A stretch of DNA of 32,802 nucleotides from NCBI GenBank assembly GCA_016234265.1, contig JACRFW010000029.1:1-32802 (forward strand). Reading direction: 5' to 3'. Below are positions 6,247-17,604 of the stretch, piece after piece; position 1 is the stretch's first letter, and each line of letters starts with the position of its first letter. The notes beneath the pieces are model-generated. The model ran no database searches. It worked only from the letters and a program-made list of their open reading frames with translations, and was not told the DNA's origin. This stretch comes from Candidatus Magasanikiibacteriota bacterium (GTDB lineage: Bacteria; Patescibacteriota; Patescibacteriia; Magasanikbacterales; GWA2-37-8). The translations under genes were made by a program, and so were the position numbers.

Positions 6247-6995
6247 GTTTGGCGCTTATATTTTCATCATTCATTGCCGGCTTGGTTACCTTTCTCGCTC
6301 CCTGCACCCTACCACTTGTGCCGGGGTATTTAGGTTTTATCAGCGGAGTAGCCCTGGGCGACCTTAAAGATCCGAATAAAGCAAAAATTGCCAAGTGGAA
6401 AATATTTTTTAATGGTCTTTGGTACATCGCTGGTTTTAGCCTAGTGTTTATTGTGCTCGGGAGCCTGTTTGGGCTCGGCGGGGTACTGCTCGCAGAGTAC
6501 CGACACTGGCTCTCTCGTCTCGGTGGAATTTTCATCATCATCTTCGGGCTTTACATGATGCATCTTTTACGGATACCACTCTTTAATAGCGATAAACGGT
6601 TTCATGTCAGCGCCTTAAAGCCGGGCCGACCCTCTAGCTCGTTCATTTTTGGTATGGTGTTTGCCCTCGGCTGGACACCATGTGTGGGGCCAATTTTGGG
6701 GACCATCCTCACACTAGCCGCAGCGTATGCTACGCTTGTCCAGGGCGCGTTTTTGTTATTTGTGTTTTCCCTCGGCCTTGCCGTTCCGTTTCTCCTGGTG
6801 GCGCTTGGCATTGGTTCGGCCGCCGCCTATATTCACAAAATCAGCCGATACCTTGACACGGTTTCTTTTGTTGGCGGCATCTTTTTAGTTTTTTTAGGAA
6901 TACTGCTTTTGACGAATAATTTAAGCGCGTGGGTACCATTTTTTTACAATACGTTCAATTTTATTAACTACAACAAATTATTGAATTATTTGTAA
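6243..6995 (+). CDS. ccdA: CcdA/DsbD-type transmembrane thiol-disulfide carrier
   Basis: FLAPCTLPLVPGYLGFISG and GWTPCVGPILGTIL with paired TM cysteines. Confidence 0.88.
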   Translation: MSLALIFSSFIAGLVTFLAPCTLPLVPGYLGFISGVALGDLKDPNKAKIAKWKIFFNGLWYIAGFSLVFIVLGSLFGLGGVLLAEYRHWLSRLGGIFIIIFGLYMMHLLRIPLFNSDKRFHVSALKPGRPSSSFIFGMVFALGWTPCVGPILGTILTLAAAYATLVQGAFLLFVFSLGLAVPFLLVALGIGSAAAYIHKISRYLDTVSFVGGIFLVFLGILLLTNNLSAWVPFFYNTFNFINYNKLLNYL

Positions 6996-6999
6996 CCCT

Positions 7000-7569
7000 A
7001 TGAAAAATAAAGGTTGGCTAATTATTGTCGCCGTTGTCGCCGGGTTCGGATTAATTCGTTATTTGGCACACCCCCGAGTGAGCAATTCGAACGGTTACAC
7101 GCGCAGTGTGTCAACTACTAATTCTGCTTATACAGCTTCACACGCTTCTGGTTATCAAGCCGCTCTCAATAGCAGCGGAGCGCCAAATTTTTCTTTGCCG
7201 CTTTTGAGCGGCGGCACGGTAAGCCTCGCCGACTTCCGGGGCAAGCAGCCGGTAATCCTGGATTTTTGGACTTCGTGGTGTCCCAATTGCCAGCGCGACA
7301 TGCCCAAGATTAGCGAATTATCCAAACAATATAAAGATCAAGTGGCCGTCATCGGCATCAACCTGCGTGAGAATCCGGCCACCGTTGCAAATTTTGTCAA
7401 TTCTTACGGTATTGTTTTTCCAATCGCGCTTGATAGCGGTCGAGTCGGGCAACTATACGGAATTCAATTCACCAATACCCACATCTTGATTGATAAACAA
7501 GGGAATATCGTGCACACGATTCCCGGTGATATCACGGAGCAGGATTTTGAGCTGCTGGCTCGGCAATAA
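7000..7569 (+). CDS. TlpA/ResA-like membrane-anchored thioredoxin
   Basis: APNFSLPLLSGGTVSLADFRGKQPVILDFWTSWCPNCQRDMP... Confidence 0.9.
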   Translation: MKNKGWLIIVAVVAGFGLIRYLAHPRVSNSNGYTRSVSTTNSAYTASHASGYQAALNSSGAPNFSLPLLSGGTVSLADFRGKQPVILDFWTSWCPNCQRDMPKISELSKQYKDQVAVIGINLRENPATVANFVNSYGIVFPIALDSGRVGQLYGIQFTNTHILIDKQGNIVHTIPGDITEQDFELLARQ

Positions 7570-7653
7570 TCCAAGGACTACTCCACAAAACTCGGAATCA
7601 CGAAAACACCGGCCTTTCCTCTAAAACAGGTTCTAACATCATCCACTAGCCCC

Positions 7654-7703
7654 CGCACAAGTACGCAAAATCTCTTACAGAGTGGGGCCTTTACCATAAA
7701 CTG
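7654..7703. repeat. 50-bp direct repeat, left copy flanking Fic gene
   Basis: CGCACAAGTACGCAAAATCTCTTACAGAGTGGGGCCTTTACCATAAACTG identical to 8932-8981. Confidence 0.95.
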
Positions 7704-7780
7704 GCCGGGTTATTTTATTTACGAAATGAGTGAGCAAAAAACAATCTCAAATTGTTTTTTCGAGCGAATTAGTAAAAAAA

Positions 7781-8842
7781 CTAGGTTACTTTGTACCTCG
7801 TCGCTCGTCCTTTTCCCATTCGTTCAATTTTTTTCATTTCTAACAGCTTGGTTAAAATCTGCGCTACTGTCGGTACGGCAATTTTAAGATTATCCCGCAA
7901 TTTTTTGGGTGTAACAATTTCGTGCTCATTAAAATAATTCCAAACAGCCAGTTGCTTTTCGGATAGTAAATTTTGGATTGATTCTTTGGATAACAATCCA
8001 ATCGCCATTTGGGTTTGCTTTAATAAAATAGTGAGAAAAAATAATAACCATAGACTAATATCCTCCGTATTCGTTTTCCATGTTTTTTGCGATTTGTTTA
8101 AGGTAAGGTAATATTCATTTTTATTGTCCTCAATCAATTTCTCGTGCGAAACATACGGCATATATTCATAGCCGTTTTTGAGTAGCAATAAATTTGTAAG
8201 TACACGCGAAGTACGTCCGTTTCCATCTTGGAAAGGGTGAACGGACAGAAATTCAAAGATAAAATTACCGATGATAATCAGTGGATGAACTTCTTTTTTA
8301 CGCAAAACATTTAATGTAAATTCTAATAGTTCGTTCATTTCTTTGGCAACTAAATGTGGCGGTGTGGGGTCAAATAGTACACCGATGACATTGCCATTTT
8401 CATCTCTGGCTTCAACCCGATTACTACCAAATTTATATTCTCCACGATGGCGAGTGTCTTTCTCGGAGTACTTTAAGAGTTCACCATGAAAATGCCTAAT
8501 GGTGCTTTCGGTAAATTCTAACTTTTTATATGAATCAAAAACATTAGTTAAAAGCTCCGCATAACCAGCTACTTCCTGCTCATCGCGAGTAATTAACTTT
8601 TGAATTTTTAACCCCTTCAACAATTTTGCCACCTGTTCATCAGTCAACCGTGCGCCCTCAATACGGGTGGATGCGCCTGAAGAAGTTACAATTACCGATC
8701 TTTTTAGCATACCTAAAGTTTGAGGCGACAAATTCGCCCCCATTTTCCACTGGCCTTTTAATTCATCAATTTGGGAGATGAGGCCATAAATTTTATGAGT
8801 TATTTCTGGGGTGAACGTCAATCTTTTGCTAAAATTAGACAT
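7781..8842 (-). CDS. Fic family protein (putative AMPylase) with N-terminal inhibitory motif and C-terminal winged helix
   Basis: HPFQDGNGRTSR core motif; STRIEG matches the (S/T)xxxE(G/N) inhibitory motif. Confidence 0.92.
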   Translation of the reverse strand: MSNFSKRLTFTPEITHKIYGLISQIDELKGQWKMGANLSPQTLGMLKRSVIVTSSGASTRIEGARLTDEQVAKLLKGLKIQKLITRDEQEVAGYAELLTNVFDSYKKLEFTESTIRHFHGELLKYSEKDTRHRGEYKFGSNRVEARDENGNVIGVLFDPTPPHLVAKEMNELLEFTLNVLRKKEVHPLIIIGNFIFEFLSVHPFQDGNGRTSRVLTNLLLLKNGYEYMPYVSHEKLIEDNKNEYYLTLNKSQKTWKTNTEDISLWLLFFLTILLKQTQMAIGLLSKESIQNLLSEKQLAVWNYFNEHEIVTPKKLRDNLKIAVPTVAQILTKLLEMKKIERMGKGRATRYKVT

Positions 8843-8931
8843 ATTTTTATCACTTATATTATCTATATTTGATTATACATGATTATATTTGTTTTGTCCA
8901 AACCCACGTTCCCACTTCGTCCCATACACCA

Positions 8932-8981
8932 CGCACAAGTACGCAAAATCTCTTACAGAGTGGGGCCTTTACCATAAACTG
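8932..8981. repeat. 50-bp direct repeat, right copy flanking Fic gene
   Basis: Identical to 7654-7703. Confidence 0.95.
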
Positions 8982-9013
8982 AGGGCTCTTTTAGTTTATA
9001 CACAACCCACCGC

Positions 9014-9042
9014 TTGACACTGTACTACAACTGTAATACAAT
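9014..9042 (+). promoter_or_regulatory. TA promoter TTGACA-N17-TACAAT with two TGTANTACA palindromes 11 bp apart
   Basis: TGTACTACA (9021-9029) and TGTAATACA (9032-9040) lie between and over the promoter hexamers. Confidence 0.7.
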
Positions 9043-9069
9043 TACGGTATAATTTTTTATTAAAATCAT

Positions 9070-9297
9070 ATGCGCCAAGTCGTCAGCCTGTCCCTTCCCG
9101 CCGCCGATGCGCGGCAAATGAAAAATCTTACCAAAAAACGCGGGTTTGGTTCAGTAAGCTCATACATCAAACATCTTTTCAAGGAAGACGCCGACTCAGT
9201 TTCCGAGGCGGAACTGTTAAAAACAGTGCGCGCCGCCCGGAGAGAATACCGCGCCGGCAAATCAATTAAAGCCCGGTCGCTCGCTGATCTGGTATGA
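9070..9297 (+). CDS. Ribbon-helix-helix antitoxin-like protein
   Basis: MRQVVSLSLPAADARQMKNLTKKRGFGSVSSYIKHLFKED; overlaps toxin by 4 nt. Confidence 0.75.
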   Translation: MRQVVSLSLPAADARQMKNLTKKRGFGSVSSYIKHLFKEDADSVSEAELLKTVRAARREYRAGKSIKARSLADLV

Positions 9298-9566
9298 TGG
9301 TAACCGAAATTTTGTACTCCTCTAAGTTCGCGGCCGAGTTGAAAAAGTTGCCGAAAGAACTGATGTTGCTGGCCGCCAAAAAAGAAAGGATCTTTAAGGA
9401 TAACCCTCTCCACCCATCCCTCCGGCTCCACGCCCTCCAGGGTAAACTTAAAGGCTTGTGGTCAATCTCCATCACGGGTGGCCACCGAATCATTTTTGAA
9501 CACCAACAAAATGGCGATATTTTGTTTATCTCCATTGGCAAGCACGATATCTATCGTAATTTATAA
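9294..9566 (+). CDS. RelE/ParE-superfamily toxin-like protein
   Basis: ILYSSKFAAELKKLPKEL...HALQGKLKGLWSISITGGHRIIFEHQQNGDILFISIGKHDIY. Confidence 0.82.
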   Translation: MMVTEILYSSKFAAELKKLPKELMLLAAKKERIFKDNPLHPSLRLHALQGKLKGLWSISITGGHRIIFEHQQNGDILFISIGKHDIYRNL

Positions 9567-9635
9567 ACTTTGGCATACCCGGGTTTCCACTTCGCCTCAT
9601 TGCCTCCCCCCTGCCAAAGAGTTATACTAGCTCTA

Positions 9636-10682
9636 ATGATTATGCCTGGCTTTATTGCGAAAATACTGAATAAATGGCAGCTCATTCTCGTCGCCATCAT
9701 ATTCTTTTTGGCCGGCGTCTTTTTTGAATACAGACACTACCAGATAACGGGTGGCGAGTCTTCGCTGGGACAAATCCGCCAAAGCACGCTAAGTGAAAAA
9801 AGTGCCTACCGCTTCATTGACCCCCTGCTTGCCTGCGACCTTACGACGAAAAAAGCGAATACGGAATTCTTGCCTCTTAAGACGAAAATTGAGAACATTA
9901 TTGCCAATAAAATTTACGCTCACCAAGCAACAAACGTTTCCGTTTACTTTGACACGCGCGATGGCCGGTGGCTAGGCATTAACCCGAATGCCACCTATTT
10001 CCCGGCCAGCCTCATGAAAGTGCCGACACTCATCGCTTTCCTCAAGCTCGCTGAAGAACAGCCGGAAATTCTTTCTAAAAAAATCGTGTACGACGGCAGC
10101 TACGACTTGAATACTCTGGAATATTACAAACCACGCACAACGCTCACTCCCCGCCGCGCCTATACCGTTGACGATCTTCTGGAAAGAATGATCGTCAACT
10201 CGGACAATAACGCTCTGCCGCTTTTGGTGAACGCCGTAGATAGTAAAGTGCTGGATGATGTCTACTCCGATCTGGGCATTTCCATCCCCCCCGATGTGCA
10301 AGACAGCCTCAAGGACTACATGACCGTAAAATCATACGTCAATTTCTTCCGAGTCCTTTACAATTCCTCTTATCTCACCAGAGCGATGTCGGAGAAAGCC
10401 CTGGCGCTTTTAAGCAAACCGGATTTCCCTCGCGGTATTGAGGGCGGAGTGCCAAACACCGTTACCGTCGCTCAAAAATTTGGCGAACGCAATTTCGGCA
10501 CCGACCCCAATGATACTACCACTGGAAAAGAACTGCACGACTGCGGTATTGTCTACTACCCCGGGCACCCTTACCTGCTCTGCGTTATGACCAAAGGAAC
10601 CGATTTTGATAAGCTGGCAGGGACTATTCAAGACATCTCAAAAACAATATATCAGTACATGGACGATAAAAACAAATCATAG
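9636..10682 (+). CDS. Membrane-anchored class A beta-lactamase-fold serine hydrolase
   Basis: PASLMKVP (SxxK), NSDNNA (SDN), N-terminal TM. Confidence 0.8.
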   Translation: MIMPGFIAKILNKWQLILVAIIFFLAGVFFEYRHYQITGGESSLGQIRQSTLSEKSAYRFIDPLLACDLTTKKANTEFLPLKTKIENIIANKIYAHQATNVSVYFDTRDGRWLGINPNATYFPASLMKVPTLIAFLKLAEEQPEILSKKIVYDGSYDLNTLEYYKPRTTLTPRRAYTVDDLLERMIVNSDNNALPLLVNAVDSKVLDDVYSDLGISIPPDVQDSLKDYMTVKSYVNFFRVLYNSSYLTRAMSEKALALLSKPDFPRGIEGGVPNTVTVAQKFGERNFGTDPNDTTTGKELHDCGIVYYPGHPYLLCVMTKGTDFDKLAGTIQDISKTIYQYMDDKNKS

Positions 10683-10806
10683 TAAAAACAGGGCGGGCAT
10701 GGTATACTTATGAAATCGGTAACTTTCACGAGATTCTTGTGTATATTCTAGTAGAAACATTCAAAGGTCGAACAATAGGAAAAGTTCAATTTTAATACTA
10801 CTATCT

Positions 10807-11376
10807 ATGAAAAAACTACTTTCAACACTCCTATCAATCTCTGTCCTGTTCACCGCTCTGCCGGCCATGGCTCAAGATACCGGCGCTACTGCCCCCACCA
10901 CTCCGTCCCCGGCGCCAACTACCGTTGACCCCAAAACCAACCTACTCAAAACCCGGGAGGATTTCCGCAAAACCCAAGAACAAAACAAAGAAAACCGCCA
11001 GAAAGCCGAAGAGGCTCTGAAGGCCGCCCGTGAAGCCAACAAGGCCTCTCTGGAAAAAGCCAAAGAGGCCCGCAAAGAAGCTGCCGAAAAACTAAAGGAT
11101 GAACGAGAAAAAATGAAAACCGAACGTAAAGAAAAAAATACCGCTTTTAGCGCCGCCATCAAAGCCGCCAACGAAGCTTACAAGGCCGCTTTAGAGAAGG
11201 CCCGAGCAAACTACAAGACTGCCGTCCAGAAAGCTCAGGCAGACTTCACCGCCGCCCGCGAGGCCGCTCTGAAAGCGATGCAAGCCGCCAAAGAAGCCGC
11301 GATGAAGTTGAAGCCAACTGAACCTGCTCCAACTCCGGCCCCAACCCCAGTGACCACCCCAGCGGTAACGCAGTAA
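10807..11376 (+). CDS. Secreted Ala/Lys/Glu-rich coiled-coil protein with Pro/Thr-rich tails
   Basis: Signal peptide MKKLLSTLLSISVLFTALPAMAQ; long low-complexity helix. Confidence 0.75.
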   Translation: MKKLLSTLLSISVLFTALPAMAQDTGATAPTTPSPAPTTVDPKTNLLKTREDFRKTQEQNKENRQKAEEALKAAREANKASLEKAKEARKEAAEKLKDEREKMKTERKEKNTAFSAAIKAANEAYKAALEKARANYKTAVQKAQADFTAAREAALKAMQAAKEAAMKLKPTEPAPTPAPTPVTTPAVTQ

Positions 11377-11399
11377 GCGAAGATTGGAAGATTGAAAAT

Positions 11400-11428
11400 A
11401 AACCCTGCACCAGAGCGGTGCAGGGTTT
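11400..11428. terminator. Bidirectional terminator hairpin between convergent genes
   Basis: AAACCCTGCACC-agagc-GGTGCAGGGTTT, perfect 12-bp stem. Confidence 0.85.
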
Positions 11429-11429
11429 A

Positions 11430-14399
11430 TTACTTGCCGGTAAATTCTTTGATACTCCCTAGAATTTCGTTGAAATAGGTCTTACTGCCAGACAGAACGA
11501 ACTCAGGATTTTTCTTTTTAAAACCTGTCGGATAGATCTCAATAACTTGTATATCCTGGCCATCTCGGGCCGTTAAGAATTCTTTGGACGGAAAACCCCA
11601 ACGCAAAGTAGTGGTAACATTGAACGTGGCGGGCGCTACCGATCCAGTTTTAAATGAAACTTGGAAAAATTCCTGATCGGCATCAGAGAGTTTCACGCCG
11701 TTGGCCAAACTATTTACCTGCCAAGAGCTGGGGTAATTTAAGGAAAATTTAGCAAAAGCGGATTCAGTATAGGTGCTGCGCTCTTTTTTCCTGTCAGCTT
11801 CCATCTTGGCCTGCAATTCCTGGCGGATCTGATACTTGGCTAATATTGACTGTTCCTGGACTTGCTGTTTTATTTGATCCTGCACTTCACGGTCACTGAT
11901 AGCCTGGCAAGAAAAACCGGCCAATACCAAAGAGAAAAATAGCAACCCAATAAACGAAGCGGTCTTGGCCAGAGCCGGCAGTGGTTTCGCCGCGACGCGA
12001 ACACCCACTTTTTTCTCCATGGCCGCGATGCGCACTCTGGTTTTGAGAATGGTGTCGGGATTGAGTGAGATGCTGTCTATCCCCTCTTGCACCAAGAATT
12101 CGGCAAACTCTGGGTAATCGCTCGGCGCCTGGCCGCAAATGCCCACTTTGCGCTTGTATCGGTGGGCGGTTTGAATGACATCGCGGATAAGTTTTTTCAC
12201 TGCTAAATTATTTTCATCATACACGTGGGAGACAAGAGCTGAATCGCGATCCACACCAAGCGTGAGCTGGGTGAGGTCGTTGGAACCAATGCTAAATCCG
12301 TCAAAAATCTCGCTAAATTCTTTGGCCAAGATGACGTTAGCCGGAATTTCACACATTACATAAACCTCCAGACCGTTTTGACCGCGCTCCAGCCCGAACT
12401 CTTTCATCGTGGCCAAAACTTTTTTCCCTTCTTCCACCGTGCGGCAAAAAGGAATCATGACAATGACATTCTTCAACCCCCACTCTTCGCGCACTTTTTT
12501 GATGGCGGCGCATTCCAATTTAAAGGCGGGTTTGAATTTTTCATCATAATACCGCGAGGCGCCGCGCCAGCCGAGCATAGGGTTTTCTTCCTTCGGTTCG
12601 TAATCGGCGCCGCCGATGAGCGTGGCGTATTCATTAGTTTTGAAATCGGACAAACGGACAATCACGTCTTTGCCCTGAAAAGCGGCGGCGATAAAAGCGA
12701 TGCCTTCGGCCAATTTGTCCACGACAAATTGTGATTTGTCCGGGCGGCCTTTCCCGCCTTGGGCAAAGTAGCCGGGTGTCAGCTCATCAATTTGCTTCTT
12801 GACTTTTTTGTCTTTAATATCACGATAATGCACGCAGGCCAGCGGGTGAACTTTGATGAAATTGGTGAAAATAAATTCTTCGCGCGCCAGGCCGATGCCG
12901 TCGTTCGGGATAAACGACAGGTTGAAAGCGCGGTCCGGATTGCCGACGTTCATCATGATTTTGGTTTTAGTGGGCTCCAGCTTCTTCAGTTCAATTTTCT
13001 CCACCTCAAACGGCAAATGTCCCCGGTAGAGATAGCCGACCTCGCCTTCGGCGCAAGACACCGTGACCTCTGCGCCCGGCTTGACCAGCTGACGGGCTTT
13101 TTTGGCCCCGACCAGGCACGGAATACCCAGCTCGCGCGACACAATGGCGGCGTGCGAGGTCTTGCCGCCTTGTTCGGTGACAATGGCGCCCGCGATGCGC
13201 ATCACCGGTTCCCAATCTGGATCGGTAATACGCGTGACCAAAACTTCACCCGCCTTGAACTCTTTCATCTGTGACGGGTTGTTGATAATGCGCGCGCGGC
13301 CCTGCCCGATTTTCTGCCCCACGCTGGTGCCTTCCAAAATTACCGGGCCGCGCTTCTTGAGACGATAGGTTTCCATCACATTCACCGGCGCGCGCGATTT
13401 GACGGTCTCGGAACGAGCCTGAACGATAAATAGTTTGCGGCTGACGCCGTCCTTGGCCCATTCAATATCCATCGGGTGGCCATAATGCTCTTCAATTAGC
13501 CTGCCCCATTGGGCGAGCTGTACCACTTCGTCGTCGGTCAAACAATATTTACGCTGATCCGCCAGCAATACTTTTTCTTGCTTGGTGCCTCCGCCAGGGC
13601 CATAAACTAATTTCACTTCTTTGCTGCCCAGACGGTGGCTGATGATGGATTTAAACCCTTTACTAACGCCTTCTTTATGAACAAAAAACTGATCCGGCGT
13701 CACGCGGCCCTTCACGACATATTCGCCGAGACCATAGGCGCCGTTGATGAGCACCACGCCCTTAAAGCCGGATTCGGTGTCCAAAGTAAACATTACTCCC
13801 GACGAGGCCATATCCGAGCGCACCATTTGCTGGACGCCGACAGAGAGTGCGACGGCCATGTGGTCAAAACCTTTGGCCTCGCGATAAGAAATCGCCCGAT
13901 CGGTAAAAAGCGAGGCGATACATTTCTTCACGGACAGGAGCAATTCTCTTTCGCCACGAACGTTCAAATAGCTCTCCTGCTGACCGGCAAAAGAGGCGTC
14001 CGGCAAATCTTCGGCAGTGGCGGAACTCCGCACCGCCACGTCCACATTGGCTTGGCCGCAGTCTTTAGAGAGTTGGCGATAAGCCTGTTTCACTTCCACC
14101 TCCACGTCTTTCGGGAAAGTGGCATTTAAAATCAGACCCCGCACCTTTGACCCCGCTTTGCTCAAAAGTTTAATATTTTTTACGTTCAAGTCTTTGACTG
14201 TGGCTTTGATTTTTTTGTCCAGTTTATTGCCCTTGATAAAAGCCCAATACGCCCCGGCGGTCAACGCAAAACCATTAGGCACTGGCAGGCCTTTAGAAGT
14301 CAGTTTGCCATACATTTCGCCGAGCGAGGCGTTCTTCCCGCCGACCGATGGTATGTCAGCAATTGTCAGATCCTTAAACCAACGGATGTAGCGCAACAT
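11430..14399 (-). CDS. ppsA: Phosphoenolpyruvate synthase with in-frame C-terminal signal/TM segment and extracytoplasmic-type domain
   Basis: GGKNASLGEM..., GGKTSHAAIVSRELGIPCLVGA, SIGSNDLTQLTLGVDRDSALV; then 192 aa including SFIGLLFFSLVLAGFSCQ. Confidence 0.88.
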   Translation of the reverse strand: MLRYIRWFKDLTIADIPSVGGKNASLGEMYGKLTSKGLPVPNGFALTAGAYWAFIKGNKLDKKIKATVKDLNVKNIKLLSKAGSKVRGLILNATFPKDVEVEVKQAYRQLSKDCGQANVDVAVRSSATAEDLPDASFAGQQESYLNVRGERELLLSVKKCIASLFTDRAISYREAKGFDHMAVALSVGVQQMVRSDMASSGVMFTLDTESGFKGVVLINGAYGLGEYVVKGRVTPDQFFVHKEGVSKGFKSIISHRLGSKEVKLVYGPGGGTKQEKVLLADQRKYCLTDDEVVQLAQWGRLIEEHYGHPMDIEWAKDGVSRKLFIVQARSETVKSRAPVNVMETYRLKKRGPVILEGTSVGQKIGQGRARIINNPSQMKEFKAGEVLVTRITDPDWEPVMRIAGAIVTEQGGKTSHAAIVSRELGIPCLVGAKKARQLVKPGAEVTVSCAEGEVGYLYRGHLPFEVEKIELKKLEPTKTKIMMNVGNPDRAFNLSFIPNDGIGLAREEFIFTNFIKVHPLACVHYRDIKDKKVKKQIDELTPGYFAQGGKGRPDKSQFVVDKLAEGIAFIAAAFQGKDVIVRLSDFKTNEYATLIGGADYEPKEENPMLGWRGASRYYDEKFKPAFKLECAAIKKVREEWGLKNVIVMIPFCRTVEEGKKVLATMKEFGLERGQNGLEVYVMCEIPANVILAKEFSEIFDGFSIGSNDLTQLTLGVDRDSALVSHVYDENNLAVKKLIRDVIQTAHRYKRKVGICGQAPSDYPEFAEFLVQEGIDSISLNPDTILKTRVRIAAMEKKVGVRVAAKPLPALAKTASFIGLLFFSLVLAGFSCQAISDREVQDQIKQQVQEQSILAKYQIRQELQAKMEADRKKERSTYTESAFAKFSLNYPSSWQVNSLANGVKLSDADQEFFQVSFKTGSVAPATFNVTTTLRWGFPSKEFLTARDGQDIQVIEIYPTGFKKKNPEFVLSGSKTYFNEILGSIKEFTGK

Positions 14400-14414
14400 A
14401 GATAATGTAGTATA

Positions 14415-16539
<2,125 letters not shown>

Positions 16540-16549
16540 ATTATTTTTA

Positions 16550-17350
16550 TTATTTGAGTAAACCACTATACCAGCGCACTATCGGCTCGCCCCAAAACAT
16601 GGCGGCGAGCGTTCCGACCGCCAAAAACGTCCCAAACGGCACTTCGGAGTTCAGATTCTTTTTCTTGGAAACGAGGAGGGGGACGGACACCAGCGCGCCG
16701 AGGACATAAGAGAGAAACAATGCCACCACGATCACCGGCCAACCGAGGAGCGCCCCCATCATTACCCCCAAATAAATATCACCCTTGCCAATCCAGCGGC
16801 CCTTGGAAACAACATATTGCAGAAGAAAAAAACCGCCGCCAATGGCGAGGCCAATGGCCAAATGCTGAATGCTAAATGTTAAATACCGAATGTTGATAAT
16901 GAAAGCGACCACAGCGCCCGCCAAGACTAGGCCCGGTAAAATAATGTAATATTTCAGGTCGTAGATAAAAACGACTATCAAAAGCGCGGCGAAGAATACA
17001 TCACGAAAAAAATGCCAGGGGCTGAACACCGACAAAGATAGATGATAATAAGTTATCCCCACAAAAAGCAGCGCGGTTACAAGCTCAACGAGAAAATAAT
17101 CTGCCGGAATCGGCTTGCGGCAGGTGCGACACTTACCGCGGAGCACCAAAAAACTACAAAGCGGTATGTTTTCATACCAAGCCAGAGCCCGGTTGCAGTG
17201 AATGCATACACTTCGACTGCCCAAGCGATTCCCGCCCGCAACGCTTCGCGTAGCGAGGCGGGCGGGTTCGTGTACTCGCCACATCCAGGAATTAAGGTAG
17301 CTGCCGAGCGTTAATCCGGCTATAAAAATGAGGCTGTACCAGAAAAACAT
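16550..17350 (-). CDS. pilD: Prepilin leader peptidase
   Basis: GSYLNSWMWRV, CxxC...CxxC pair, GKGDIYLG (GxGD). Confidence 0.92.
   Translation of the reverse strand: MFFWYSLIFIAGLTLGSYLNSWMWRVHEPARLATRSVAGGNRLGSRSVCIHCNRALAWYENIPLCSFLVLRGKCRTCRKPIPADYFLVELVTALLFVGITYYHLSLSVFSPWHFFRDVFFAALLIVVFIYDLKYYIILPGLVLAGAVVAFIINIRYLTFSIQHLAIGLAIGGGFFLLQYVVSKGRWIGKGDIYLGVMMGALLGWPVIVVALFLSYVLGALVSVPLLVSKKKNLNSEVPFGTFLAVGTLAAMFWGEPIVRWYSGLLK
17231..17266. repeat. Palindromic insert within pilD coding sequence
   Basis: CCCGCCCGCAACGCTTCGCGTAGCGAGGCGGGCGGG; encodes part of PARLATRSVAGGNRLGS. Confidence 0.7.
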
Positions 17351-17360
17351 ATTTTTAGCG

Positions 17361-17524
17361 TGTCATTCCCGCACCCACTTTCGTGAGTGTAAACTCCAGC
17401 GGGAATCCAGAGGTAAACTTGAATAAGAGTTTGGCGATAGATTCCCAATCAAGTTGGGAATGACAGCCGACAGGGATTCTTCACGGAGTTTACACTGAGC
17501 GCAGCGAATGTGTTTAGAATGACA
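17361..17524. repeat. Dispersed repeat family B, copy 1 (TGTCATTCCCG...GGGAATGACA plus AGAATGACA tail)
   Basis: Shares TGTCATTCCC ends with 19803-19877. Confidence 0.75.
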
Positions 17525-17562
17525 CTATACTAGCATAATGGCAATGAATAAACAATAAAAAA

Positions 17563-17586
17563 CCCTCCGACGTAAGCCGGAGGATT
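17563..17586 (-). terminator. Terminator downstream of pilin
   Basis: Reverse strand CCTCCGGCTTACGTCGGAGGG followed by TTTTTT. Confidence 0.8.
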
Positions 17587-17604
17587 TCTATTTAGTATCA
17601 GAGA

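Noticed and set aside
9570-9635. Upstream ORF extension of the serine hydrolase (MAYPGFHFASLPPP...)
   Set aside because: Not signal-like; ATG at 9636 starts directly before the hydrophobic anchor
12378-14129. Several plus-strand ORFs of 90-171 aa within the ppsA region
   Set aside because: Antisense to highly conserved PEP synthase; no recognisable domains or ribosome-binding context
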